This document shows, one piece after another, positions 1-10,815 of a stretch of 64,000 nt of DNA (within the stretch, counting starts at the first letter, position 1; the number at the start of each line of letters is the position of its first letter). Source of the stretch: Nemophila menziesii (lineage: Eukaryota > Streptophyta > Magnoliopsida > Boraginales > Hydrophyllaceae); NCBI GenBank assembly GCA_029959085.1, contig JARWIR010000015.1, forward strand, positions 6,013,017 to 6,077,016. The letters are read 5' to 3'. The translations under genes and the position numbers were made by a program. The notes below the pieces were generated by a model. It worked only from the letters and a program-made list of their open reading frames with translations, did no database searches and had not been told where the DNA came from.

Positions 1-566
1 TATCGCTGGTGGCTAGGAATGGACGCCCAAGAATGAATGGGACGTTCTTCTGCTTTATAGTCAAGAATAATAAAGTCCGTTGGAATAACAAGGTTACCTA
101 CTTGAACGAGTACATCCTCAATTACTCCCCACGGCTTTGCTGTTGATTGATCCGCAAGTTGTAAGGTTACGGATGTCGGTTTCGCATCACTAATACCAAT
201 CTTCTTGAATACACTTTTTGGCATGATATTCACACTTGCCCCTAGATCACACATGGCTTTTCCATAATATATCCCACCTATTCTGATTGGGAGGTTAAAA
301 CCTCCAGGATCTTTAAGCTCTGGTGGTAATCTTTGCTGCACTTGCGCTGATATCCCTTCATTAAGCGTCACAGATTTGGATCTTGTGAACCTTTCGTTAT
401 TGGAGAGTGTCTCCATAAAGAATCGATCATAGTTTCGCCTTCCTTCCATAGCTTCGAGTAAAGGGACGTTAATTTTCACTTGTTTTAATGCCTCTATACA
501 CTTCTGTTGTTGCTCCTTTGGATAAGCGGGATAGTGGCAATGTATGGGTGGCTGTCTTGCTCTACT
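1..566 (-). pseudogene. gag C-terminus and retropepsin-like protease (partial)
   Basis: An open minus-strand frame without a start codon runs through this stretch, in the same frame as the gag ORF and separated from it only by a TGA at 567-569. It includes a proline-rich linker and then an aspartic protease. The active-site motif DLGAS is at about 234-248. The protease-typical ILGRPFL motif near the window edge (about 10-45) is readable only in another frame, so a frameshift lies close to position 45-50. Reverse transcriptase and integrase would follow to the left. Retropepsins of this family cleave the element's polyprotein. Confident as a protease relic, but it cannot be active as read. Confidence 0.8.
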
Positions 567-1511
567 TCACTCTTCAATTCTTGGTTCCTCAACCACTCTT
601 GGATTCTTTATCTCACCATGTTCAACTTCTTCGACCCAATCTTCAACAATTATCTCATCTAAGTTCATCCTAGCTACGTTTGACGTGTTTGGAAGGACAT
701 CCCTTTTTAACGGAGATGGTAGCGTTTCCTTCATCTTTTCAGCTTGAAGACTAATAGTCTTTACCTTGTCGTCAACGTATTGGATCTTCTTCATGTTAGA
801 TGTTGTATCTTGGGTCAATTGTAGGAGTTGACTTTGCATTTGTTCTATGATTGTAGTGAGCCGCATTACATTCTTCTCTAAAAGTTGATTATGTTGTTTA
901 AGATCTTGATTTTGTTGTTGCAGGCTCTGCACTACTGATGCATCGATCTTTGATTCAAGTCTGCTCATATTATCCTTCGAGAAGTTGATGAATTGACTAA
1001 TAGTCTTTTTTAACTCAGTGATCTCTTCTTGAGGACGTGATTGAGCTTGACTTACATTATGCACATTGTATCCTAGTGGTTGTTTAGCTTGGTTTTCATA
1101 GGCTTGTTCTTGCAGGTATAACTGTTGAGGTGGCTTTGGGATGCTTTCCTTAACAATTATAGAGAGTTGTTGTATTTGTTCTTGCAAGCTTGAAATCCTC
1201 GCTTCTTCTTCTTCGTTAGTGGTAGGAGTTTGTTCTTGTGGCCAACTCATGTTGTTCTCAATGATTGTTTCCATACCACTTTTTGCTTCTTTTGGATCCA
1301 TAGAGACAAAATTACCACGACCCATATTATCTGCTCTCAGCCTTGACTCGCTATCGAGTCCATTATAGAACATGGATAATTGTAATTGTGGCGTGTATCC
1401 ATGTAGTGGACATCTTGCCAACATCTTTTGAAATCTCGTCCATGCTTCGCCAACACTCTCTCCGGCTTCTTGTAAGAAATTCATAGGCTCCAATAGTTCC
1501 TTCACTCGCAT
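567..1511 (-). pseudogene. Ty3/gypsy Gag, central and C-terminal part
   Basis: This 314-codon frame begins inside the retrotransposon gag domain. The segment from about MNFLQEAGESVGEAW through the LSMFYNGL motif is the conserved capsid-like part. The rest is glutamine-rich and predicted coiled coil (runs of Q, L and K with heptad spacing). I see no CCHC zinc knuckle, unlike the gag at 60372-61307, which has one. The ATG at 1511 is internal to the ancestral protein: upstream codons continue the domain but contain a stop. Gag would form the virus-like particle of the element in the cytoplasm. The frame ends with TGA at 567-569, just before the protease. Confidence 0.8.
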
Positions 1512-1881
1512 ACTTGTAGGATAAAATTTATCAAGGAATCTTTCTTGAATCGTGTCCCAATTTGTTATTAGCTCGGGAGGTTAATTATCGAACCAATCGC
1601 TTGCTTTCCCGGTCAAGAAAATTGAAACATTAAATAATACATCTGTTCTTGCGTAACACCTTCATTAATGTAGGCATCACAGAATTGCATGAATTTCTGA
1701 ACAGATCTGATCTGACCGGATCTTGATTTGTATCACCGTTAAATTTCCCATAGCTCGCGAATTGGTTAATTAAATCAGGATCAGGCTTAAATCTAACGGC
1801 TTGGATAGTTGGGAGGCGAATCCCAATGCGTTGAACTCGAAATTTACTAGGAAGACCTAGCTCTAACCGTTGATTGTCCAT
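1512..1881 (-). pseudogene. Gag N-terminal part, broken
   Basis: The probable original start is the ATG at 1879-1881. The first codons (MDNQRLELGLPSKFRVQR) resemble the start of the gag at 61350-61538 (MENPRRLDLPITYRVQP), which supports this start. The frame is lost by a shift near 1690-1700, after which conserved gag continues in another frame. A TAA about 100 bases before the central ORF interrupts it again, between the residues D-N and P-P. The gap to the LTR (1882-2009) holds the untranslated leader and primer site. Confidence 0.75.
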
Positions 1882-1985
1882 CTAAAATCCTGAGAAAGAC
1901 TAAAACAAAAAGAAAGCGTAAAATTGAAAACAAATAAAAACTTCTACACTAAATAAACACAAGATAGATTTAACTTAAAGATAAA

Positions 1986-2003
1986 TCCCCGGCAGCGGCG
2001 CCA
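1986..2003 (-). other. Primer binding site, tRNA-Asp type
   Basis: The minus strand reads TGGCGCCGCTGCCGGGGA. It differs at one base from the 18-nt complement of plant tRNA-Asp(GUC) as I recall it. It lies 6 bases inside the LTR, the usual place for the minus-strand primer. Confidence 0.85.
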
Positions 2004-2009
2004 AAAACT

Positions 2010-3542
2010 TGGTGGGGGCAAAGGTGTGATAAATAAATAGATAAATAAGAATAATAATAAATAGCACACACCCTTGAGAACCACGGAACTCACTGCAAGT
2101 ATCACAGATCGTTTGCAAGTTTTAATGATAAGTTAAGTTCGTTCGCAGAGATTTGATCCGTTAGATCTACTTATATTTAACAAGTGTAGATGAATTTATA
2201 TGTTTTAGAATAAAATATAAAAAGATAAAATAATTGAATAACTATCTGATGAGAATTAATAAATAAGAATGCAAATAAATAAATATGGATGTAAGTCTAA
2301 TAGATTAGGGTCACTAATATGAGTCTATATTACTAAGTTGTTATTCTAACCTGTCACAGGTTAAGCATTATATATTAACCAGGATTCTAAATTCTGCCTA
2401 GCCTCTATTAGGCTTAGGAGCAACCTCTCCACCACCAAGGATTCCTAAGTAATGATTGGTGATTAAATCAAACCTTTATGGCTATCTAGTTAGGCAAATG
2501 ATCAAAACTAGACGATTATGTGGTGTTGTCAATAACTAAGAATAATCCTAAGATTGGCCAAATCTAGGGATATAACAATAAGTCAAAACACATAATAACA
2601 ATATACGCCAAGCTCAATCAATTAAAATAACAAATAGTATTATTGAATTTAAGACAAAATAATAACCCAACAATTAAAAGTAAAACTTACAGAATAAAAG
2701 CTTAGAAGTATGGTTGAGCATAAATCTATAGCTAATTACCATAAATATAGAGAAGGTAGATGTAGAAGAGGAGTTTGTCACTCTCAAACTTCTTGCTTCT
2801 TGTCTTCCTTTATAGGTCAGCTTGCTTCTTGGATGAATAGCTTGATACTAAGGATGAATAATTAATTATAAGGACTAAGCTATTATTTAAAAGTGAGAAA
2901 ATACAAGTAAGGACTAAGCCTAAGCTTGAAACTGAGCAAGGACATGTTTACAATGGTATGAGGGTGTATTTATAAGTGTTTGGGAAGACCTAATTCGTTT
3001 TCTTGAAGGAGAAGTAAGTGGTGGACTCCAAGCCCAACTCTAATTCGTATGGAAATAAAGATAATTACTGCTGAACTGTTTTGAGCATATCTTCTTCGTT
3101 ATTGGTCGGTTTTTTCTCCATAATATACCAAAAGAATCCTCAGCGAATTATCTATGTCCCTATGAAAGGAATTTACCAAAATCGGCTTCCTTGTTGGATT
3201 TATCACCACTTCTTTAGGCGTTGCTGCAGAAATTCAGATTTAGGCAGCTTTTCCTTTTCCATATTTTTAGCTTTTATTTCCTTATCTCCAATTACCATGC
3301 TAATCTCTTTCCATATCTTATAGTCTTTGACTTGGACTCTAATTAATCTCTATAATTATCTTTAAAGCTTCACACTAAATAAATAATTAAACCCAATATG
3401 CTCTAAAAATATTATTTCACTAATTCAAGACTCAAAATAGGAAAGTGCACTATTTCTCAAGAAATTCGACTAAATGACTTCCTAAATCACTAAAAATGAT
3501 GTCTCGTCCTAACATAAATCTATCACAAATGAGGAGACATCA
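2010..3542 (-). repeat. 5' LTR of gypsy element 1 (about 1.53 kb)
   Basis: The left end is TGGTGGGGG directly beyond the primer site. The right end is AAATGAGGAGACATCA, the same end as both LTRs at 55100-63147, giving TG...CA termini. Positions 2990-3542 are close to identical in layout to 56040-56603. Short frames inside it, such as 3081-3323, occur in all three LTR copies and are not genes. The target duplication cannot be checked because the other end is outside the window. Confidence 0.85.
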
Positions 3543-3689
3543 AGTATCATCATACAATACCATTGGTATATTCTTGTTAAAGATAAACCATATTTCTTTT
3601 TGGTATGTTGAATAATCCACTTAAATAAATATTTTATACCACTCCCCCTTGGATATTCAATGAAGGATATGCGTCATTAAACCTTATCA

Positions 3690-4106
3690 AGAAAACTCAT
3701 TGGGATAAAACTTTATGAAGGGAAAAAAGTACATCAATCCTTGGGGGTTATGACACATATTCAATCTGTCTCGTTAAAACCTTACAAGGAAAATCCAATG
3801 GGAAAAGCCATGGTGAAGGAATAAAATGCAGAATTTCAATATACTCTCCCCCTCATTGCGACATTACATATTTCCTAAAACATTAGATACTTGCGGACTT
3901 GTACCTTGATGACGTCCTTAATGAAACTTTAATTAGTAAATTAACTGGATTTTTACTTGAGGGTATGGAGTGTTAGTAATAATATTACTTGATTGAGAAA
4001 AAGAGTATATAATTCTTTAACAATGAATATTTGGTATGCCTCGTTAAAACCTTACTAGAAAAAACCCAATAGGAAAAAACCCTAATGAAGGAAAAAGAGT
4101 ACAATA
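3690..4106. repeat. Three diverged copies of a ~60-bp module
   Basis: A module with the core TCGTTAAAACCTTAC, then AGGAAAA and CCAATGGGAAAA and a tail AAGGAAAAAGAGTACA, appears at about 3692-3755, 3772-3832 and 4040-4106. I recall similar text from plant Ty1/copia-type non-coding regions, but this is memory, not a match I can check. No coding frame. Confidence 0.5.
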
Positions 4107-4754
4107 CACAAATATCACATCTTTTCATTATGAAAACAATTATTTTGAGTATCCTTTCATACTTCAGACACTTTTATCTTGTTCTTTAAATAAATTATGT
4201 TCTTTGGGAACTTTTATACTCCAAGAACTTCTCAATCTTCGAGAATTTCTTATTTAGACGCTCTAAGAACTTCAGGCACCTATTGTGCTTCAAGAACTTG
4301 TTCGTGCTTGGGTACATATAATGCTTCAGACACCTATGGTGCTTCTAGCACCTATTTTGTTCATAAAAAACTTCAATATCAATCAAATCACCACTACGCA
4401 GGATCAATATCATAAAAATGAGGATGTTTCCCCATAATTAATTCTAGGTTTCTGCAGGAACCTCCATGATACATTTAGGGTTTTAACTTTCAAAATTCAC
4501 TATTATCCTTTCTTTCATCGTCGACATATTTCACCACTTCGTGGTTTAGGATCCTTACTATTTATTTCAAGCTCTATATTAAATGAAAATATATTAATCC
4601 TATAAACCGTCTAATAGTTTTAAATATTTTCAGTAGACTAATAATCTACATAACTATTCTCGTATTTAGGTATTTAGGTATTTAGGTACTTAGGTCTCTT
4701 CAATGGCCATTACTTCCTTTAAGAGCAATGCATGTGCCAACATTAGTTGAGTTA
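4107..4754. other. Non-coding, CTTCA-rich segment
   Basis: No convincing gene. The 72-codon frame at 4197-4415 is a translation of repeated CTTC modules (S/T/Y-rich) and is rejected as a gene. It includes GGTGC-TTCTA-GCACC at 4338-4352, an early member of the hairpin modules listed at 7925-9195. Confidence 0.5.
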
Positions 4755-4983
4755 GCGCCCGTTTGGAAGTGCTTGTTTTAGAATAAAAAAGCGCTTTTAG
4801 AATAAAATTTTAAATTTTGAAAAATTATTAAAAATAATCTTAAAATGTAGAACCACTTTAAGTGGTTTTTTAAGTAGCGCCAAATTGGTGCTTCTCCTAA
4901 AAGTTTTTTTCAAGGTTTAAAACACTATTAAAATTGTAGAAACACTTTTAAGTGCTTTTAAAAAAACAATTCCAAACGGGCAC
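4755..4983. mobile_element. PIF/Harbinger (Tourist-like) MITE
   Basis: The ends are inverted repeats: GCGCCCGTTTGGAA on the left and TTCCAAACGGGCAC on the right. They are flanked by the direct repeat TTA (4752-4754 and 4984-4986), the target preferred by Harbinger elements. It is 229 bp long with no coding capacity. Confidence 0.85.
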
Positions 4984-4986
4984 TTA

Positions 4987-7924
4987 ATAATTCCTGTCGT
5001 GTCACGTGGAGTGAACATTCCACAATATTTATCATTTCATCATTTACTCATGAGATTTTCTTCTTTGGGGCATGATATACTTTAAACTGACAGACTTACC
5101 ACGCTTCATGCGTTGGTTATATGCATTACAGATCTACCAAACTTCATGCATTAATTAGATGCATTACAGGTTTACCGCGCTTCGTGTGTTGGTTTGATAC
5201 ATTCGCTGGAATATCTGTTATGTGTCTATATGGGATAACCTATCTTGAAGCGTTTACAACATATTTTGGGATTTTGAAATAATGTACTTGCGAATGTATT
5301 AGGTATATTATATGCAATACTTTGCAAATGGAATTCCTTTTAATTTCAAGTTCCCATTCTTTAGTTCATGGATAGATATGATATAATAAATTGTATTCCA
5401 CGATACGTCACGCAACTTCAGGTTTCCTTATCTATATATGACACAAATTAAAGTTTCCTTTTCTCTCCCCCCAATGAGGGTGTAGTCATTTGGTAAAAGA
5501 ATTTTCAGGTTCTTTTAAGTAGAGACCAAGTGAATTATATATTATTCAACATATCATTATTTTCACTAGGTGGCCAAGTCGATCATTTAATAATACAAAG
5601 TTATTTGGATTGTGGCATCTCTTATTTCGCATAATGTGTGTACCAACTGCTTGAATCTATATATAATACAACCCCAAAGAAATAGTAAAATTGTTTTTTC
5701 ATACACACTTCTGGTGAGACGTTCTAGAAATAATGAAAAAGAAACATTGTTACAAACACATGTGGTTTATACATGATATTCATTTCGGTGAATATCCTTG
5801 AAATTTAGTAAATTCTTTCAGGATTTACTAAATATATAATGCGCTAATTATTTCAATTTTGTACCACAAGGTATCATAATTATTGGGCACCCAAAACTTT
5901 TAGTTAGATAGACTAAATGGTTTAGCATAGATAGGTAAACTAGCAGTATATAGTTCCATTGTATTGATAACATTCATGGTTATCATTTCGTGATGACTTA
6001 TTTTATGTAACCTTTTACTTCCGGAATATTCCTTATTACTCCAATTCTGGTGGTAATTTTTTTTCTTAGCAGTATTTATACTACTATGGAATAAAGAGCT
6101 GATTCTTTTATGACATTAACCTCGTCAGGAGTTCAGGTAACCAATATATCGATTCAAGACATATTGGAAGATGTTGAATTTCTTCCAGAAACTCACTTTC
6201 ATTTACTTCAAGGAATGATTTTTAGCTAAGAAAAACAATATTTAAGTCACTCAATTGTTTCCATTACCAGGTCAATTTTTTTATAAGTTGGAAATGTTGC
6301 ATTTGCTTAATTGAATGTGATTCTATTATCTCCAATTAATAATTTCTAATCAGGGAATCCAACATTAACCTACTTGTTTTGTCATCCATATGTCTATTAA
6401 ATTAGAGTATGAAAACAATTACACACTTTAGGGAATGTAGGTCCATTCACTTCGAGGAATGAAACGTTATAGTTTACAAGATAATGTAATGTCAAACCAT
6501 AATATTGGGATAAAACTCTACTTAAGATATTACTGCTTCAGGAGTACTTTCATGACATGAAATATGTAAAAGGTCTTAACATATTTTTTCCTAAAATACT
6601 TCTAGCTATAATAATATCTACTTCAGGAGAATAATTATGTAACCTTGAAGTTTGGAAGTATAGCAAAGGTATTACATTTTTCCTTTGTATTCTCATGATT
6701 TAATTAGCCTCCTATTTTTTCGCTTTGCTTTGCTTCCAATCTTTTTTTTCACGATAAATCTTGTTCATCACCTCGTTTTTCTTTTCTTAACAACAATTTT
6801 AGTAAAAACAATCAAATATATGAATGGAAATATGATTGGCTCGTGTTTAGACATGTACCCAAGTAGGTTAGTGGAGTTAATAAAAAACAAAACTGTTACC
6901 TCGGGAATTGGTTAACTTGTAATAATTTTCAGGTTTTATATTGAGTAAGGTCTGGAACAAAAAAAATTATATATACTTTACGAAAAAATACTCGCAAATT
7001 AAACTTTGTTATCATGATTTTCAACCTCAGGTGGAGTTATGATCACCACCACGCTGATTCCAATACACATTAGAAGACGTAGCATTTTCTTCAGAAATTG
7101 CAGTTTTATTCACTATAATGAATAATTGTAGTCAGAGAATACAATATTTAATCGTATTTAATGTATTTAATCCTACTAGTTTGTTTACATGTCAGTTTTC
7201 AAAGAGATTGAAAAATTCAACAACCGTGACAACGAATGCAATTCCATCCACTACATGGAATGGTTTGAACCAGAGAATGTGATTTTATTCAATCAAATTT
7301 TGTCACCACAATGTTTATTTTAATACACACTTGAAAAATATTGCATTCGTTATGGGAATGTAATTCTAATCACTTCAGGGAATAGTGTTATGTAAATGGA
7401 ACATGAATTATGATTTTTTATATTAACAGATTACTACTTTGCTTGCTTACAATATAAACAATATCATAATATTTGCAAAACCTTTATTCACGATATAGCT
7501 ACTTTAGGAGTATATGCGTGATATGATACAAAAAGATGAATATTTGTTTCACCCGATATTATTAGATTTGCCCGCTTAAAATCCTCATTTAATTTAGTAG
7601 TGTCTGAACTTGTATTAAACTTTCTTTTTGTACAATTTACTAAAAAATAATTAGATTGTCCAAATGGTAAGACTATTAACATTTATAAACGAGTTTGTAG
7701 GTTAGAAACCTTTATCATGCAAACTTTGCACAAGTTATCTCAAAATATGGTGCATTTTATAAAATTATTTAGTTCAACTAATCTTCCCCTAATATTATGT
7801 ACTTTTTATGAATGAAGTCATTGTATTACATATGACACAATTCGATTCTTAAATATCCATGATATCTATATGAGTTTTTGTATCATATAACAATTTTTTT
7901 TTTTCAAACTCATAAATTTGAATT
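4987..7924. other. AT-rich non-coding region, no gene seen
   Basis: Only short frames with no recognisable protein. Hairpin-type modules recur at 5101-5113 (ACGC-TTCAT-GCGT) and about 5176-5196. The rest looks like degraded repeat DNA, probably LTR-retrotransposon derived. Confidence 0.45.
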
Positions 7925-9195
7925 AAGACTTCAGGTCTTTGCAGTTCTTTTAGATTTTGGCCGTTAAAATTTAATCTAACCTTCAAGACTTTGAAAATCC
8001 ATATAGATTTCGAGTCTTTAAAATTTAATCCAAACTTCACCCTTTAAAAATCCGACCTAGGCTTCGAGCCTTAAAAATATTGGTGTATGCTTCAGGCATA
8101 CAAAATTTATTGAAGGTTGCGGACCAGTAAAACTGTTCAAGCCAATTAATTATTATTTTTACACTTTTGGCATATAGATTTTGTATATATTTCGATGTAA
8201 GCTTCTGACCTATATATTTTCTCTTATACTTCTGGCTTATAAATTTGTTGTAGATTTCAGACCATAATTTTCATATATGCTTCTGGCATGTAGAATTCGT
8301 TGTACGCTTCGTGCCTACAAATATTATTTACTTCAAGAAAATACAATTATTTAAGAATTCAATATCATTCACTTCAATGAATTGAGAGTAATTTATATTC
8401 AATAAAATTCTCTTCAGGAGATGAATGAACAATTTTTTCTTTAGAAGTTAGATTTCATTCCTCAATTATTTTGTGGAAATTATAACAAAATTGATATAGT
8501 TTTCAAACTTTTAAAATTTGATATAGGCTTCAAGCCTTTAAATAATATTTTTTCTATGCTTCAGATATATAAATTGTATTCAAGGCTTCAAGCCTATGAG
8601 ATTTGTTTTGTTTTTCTGGCATATAAAAATTTTGATAGGTTTTCGGCCTCTTAAATTTGATATATACTTGTGGCATATAAATTTTTTTGTTGCCTTCGGA
8701 CCTATAAAATTGGTATATGCTTCTGATAATATAAATTTCTACGTAGACTTCGGGCGTATAAATTGTAGAATGTAAATAATATATAACAAAATGTAGAATT
8801 GTAGAGTATATTCTTCAAATAACTACTGGTATAAGACAAAATAAATATATAGCCTAGCGGTTATACTTTAGATACTCTACTATCTAAAGTTTTAAGTTCA
8901 AATCACCCATGCTACTCAAAGTTAAATCGATTCTTTTTTTTTATTTTGGGATGATAAATAAATCTATATATAGCAACATTTATATTAATCGAAATTGAGA
9001 CTTTGAGTCTAAAACATTAATTTTAGTTTTGGACTTTTGAAATGAAATTGAGACGTCGAGTCTACAACATTAATCTTAGTTTTGGACTTTTGAATTTTAT
9101 TAAGGGTTCGAGCCCTTTAGAATTATTAATTAGCTTCAGGCCTTCTCAAAATACATATAGGCTTCACGCCTTAAAAAAATTACATATAGGCTTTC
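7925..9195. repeat. Irregular array of short TTC-loop hairpin modules
   Basis: About twenty short imperfect palindromes lie 25-100 bases apart, most with a TTC-containing loop. The clearest are 7925-7939 (AAGAC/GTCTT), 8059-8071 (AGGCT/AGCCT), 8086-8100 (TATGC/GCATA), 8277-8289 (ATGC/GCAT), 8301-8319 (TGTA..TACA with inner GC/GC), 8525-8537 and 8583-8595 (AGGC/GCCT), 8998-9010 (AGACT/AGTCT), 9051-9063 (AGAC/GTCT), 9102-9117 (AAGGG/CCCTT) and 9159-9171 (AGGC/GCCT). The spacers are AT-rich. Arm sequence changes between modules while pairing is kept. Function unknown; probably part of a retroelement non-coding region. Confidence 0.6.
8849..8945 (+). mobile_element. tRNA-derived SINE-like sequence
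   Basis: An A-box-like TAGCCTAGCGG (8850-8860) is followed at tRNA spacing by a B-box-like AGTTCAAATCACC (8895-8907), then a T-rich end. This is the layout of a SINE head with an internal RNA polymerase III promoter. I see no clear target duplication. It does not fold as an intact tRNA. Confidence 0.45.
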
Positions 9196-9779
9196 GGCCA
9201 TTGAAATACATAAGCTCCCAAAAATAAATATCACAAACACCAAATCTTGCTCAATAAAAATAAAATGAAAAATTACTAGCTATTAATCAAATAAAGACAT
9301 AAAATTAAAACAACAATTTCATGATTCGAATATAGACAATTTACTTTGTTGACGGATGACTTTACCTTCTAGGCTATCCCACTACACTTTGGAGAAAAAG
9401 ATTTATTCGTGTTGATAACGTGTTATAAACTAAAGAAGAAGAGATAGAAATATACAAGAGAAAAGAGTAGAGTATAATATGAATTCTTTTATTCCACTTA
9501 GGTAAAGAAACAATGGTAGAAAGGTAATATATGACCCTTCATATTACATAATTATGGTATTTTAAATAAGAAAATGTGAAGGGTGTGTAACCTTACATCC
9601 ACATAAATATTATTATTATTTATAATAAAAATTATTTCTTTAGTATTTTGTTTATTACAAATTACGAAATTTAATAATAATTCTTTAATAATTAGTTTAT
9701 TCAAAAAATTTAAAATTTACTATTTAGTTCATTTAAAAAAAATCAAATTTATTTATTTTATAAAATATTTACTAATATA
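9196..9779. other. Non-coding, possible LTR edge
   Basis: Contains a near-palindrome TGATAACGTGTTATA at about 9413-9427. I associate this kind of sequence with the edges of plant Ty1/copia non-coding regions, but that is recall only. No coding frame. Confidence 0.3.
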
Positions 9780-10815
9780 CGTTGGGATAAAAGGCACCTC
9801 AAGTTAGTTGGAGCAAAATTTGTATTCCGAAAGAAAAAGGTGGCCTCGGGTTGAAAGACTTAGGAGCTTGGAACAAAGTATTACTTCTTAAAATGCTTTA
9901 GAAAATTGTGAGAAAAAAGACTCACTTAGTATTAGGTGGATTCATGGAGAATATTTGCAAACTTGTGGATTATGGGAATGGCACCCCAAAAAGGGAGATT
10001 ATCCTCTCTTGAATAATGTTTGGGTGTTAAAAGATATTATACGTGGGTCTCTAGAAGGTGAAGGTTGGGAAAGCATCTTGGCGTTGTGGTTCTCCTCGGG
10101 AAATGCACACCAAATAAATCATGAGGTATCGAGTAGTAATTTTTATGCTTTATATAAAAACCTTATTATTTATTTCGCCAGAGAACTTTTATGAAGTCTT
10201 GGGCTACTATTATTCGGGACTCTTGTGTAATTCCTAAACATACGATTATTATTTGGATGACTTTCAGGGTTAGGCTTAAACCTAAAGATCGCATGATTTG
10301 CTTGGAGTTGGATCCACTTTGTACTCTATATGGTGAAGACTTCGAGTCAAATAAGCACCTTTCTTTATTGTGCTTATGTGAGGGCGATTTGGGATGAAAT
10401 TAAGTCTTGGCTATGAATAAATAAGGAAATGAGTACGCTCCTTAGTGCTTTGAAATAGTTAAAGAAGATAAAAGCTATAGAAAATGGAGGAAAAAAGTTT
10501 GGAGGATTAGTTTTGGAGCTACCGTATATTGTGTGTGGAAAGAGAGAAATCACATAGCTATTAGGGGATATTCTACCTCAAGAGAAATGGTTACCAAGGA
10601 AGTGATGTGGTGTGTATTTTCAATTTTATATTCATTGTTCCCTCATCACTCCTTTTTGGATGATAGTGGGAGATTAGCTTGTACTAGTATGAGTTAGTTG
10701 TATTTAGCTTCTTTGTTGCTACCTTAAGCTTTCGAGCCTAGGTAGGAAACTTGTTTGTATAGTGTACATTTTCTTTTTTAACTATTAATACAACCGTTTA
10801 CCTAACCCAAAAAAA
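9780..10815 (+). pseudogene. Decayed LINE 3' end (reverse-transcriptase tail and zinc-binding region)
   Basis: Across several frames the sequence reads like the post-RT part of plant LINE ORF2. It starts with the IPKEKGGLGLKDLGAWN type motif (about 9818-9875). Next comes the segment now open at 9955-10194, and then a zinc-binding-like region at 10191-10397. Stops such as that at 9899-9901 and frame changes break it throughout. A short A-run at about 10808-10815 probably marks the 3' end. Strongly 5'-truncated and not functional. Confidence 0.65.

Larger units (their letters stand above)
1..3542 (-). mobile_element. Ty3/gypsy LTR retrotransposon, 5' part (element 1)
   Basis: Read on the minus strand the order is 5' LTR (2010-3542), tRNA-Asp-like primer site (1986-2003), gag (about 1881-567) and protease (566 to the window edge). 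This is the order of Ty3/gypsy elements. The remaining pol and the 3' LTR would lie left of the window. Its LTR shares both ends and long stretches with the LTRs at 55100-56603 and 61662-63147, so it is the same broad family, although the gag proteins differ strongly. It carries several stops and frame breaks and is not functional as it stands. Confidence 0.85.

Noticed and set aside
3081..3323. 80-codon ORF, with a similar 84-codon ORF at 56134-56388
   Set aside because: Both are inside homologous LTRs. The frame is not kept in the third LTR copy and resembles no retroelement protein.
4197..4415. S/T/Y-rich 72-codon ORF
   Set aside because: Built from repeated CTTC hairpin modules in non-coding DNA.
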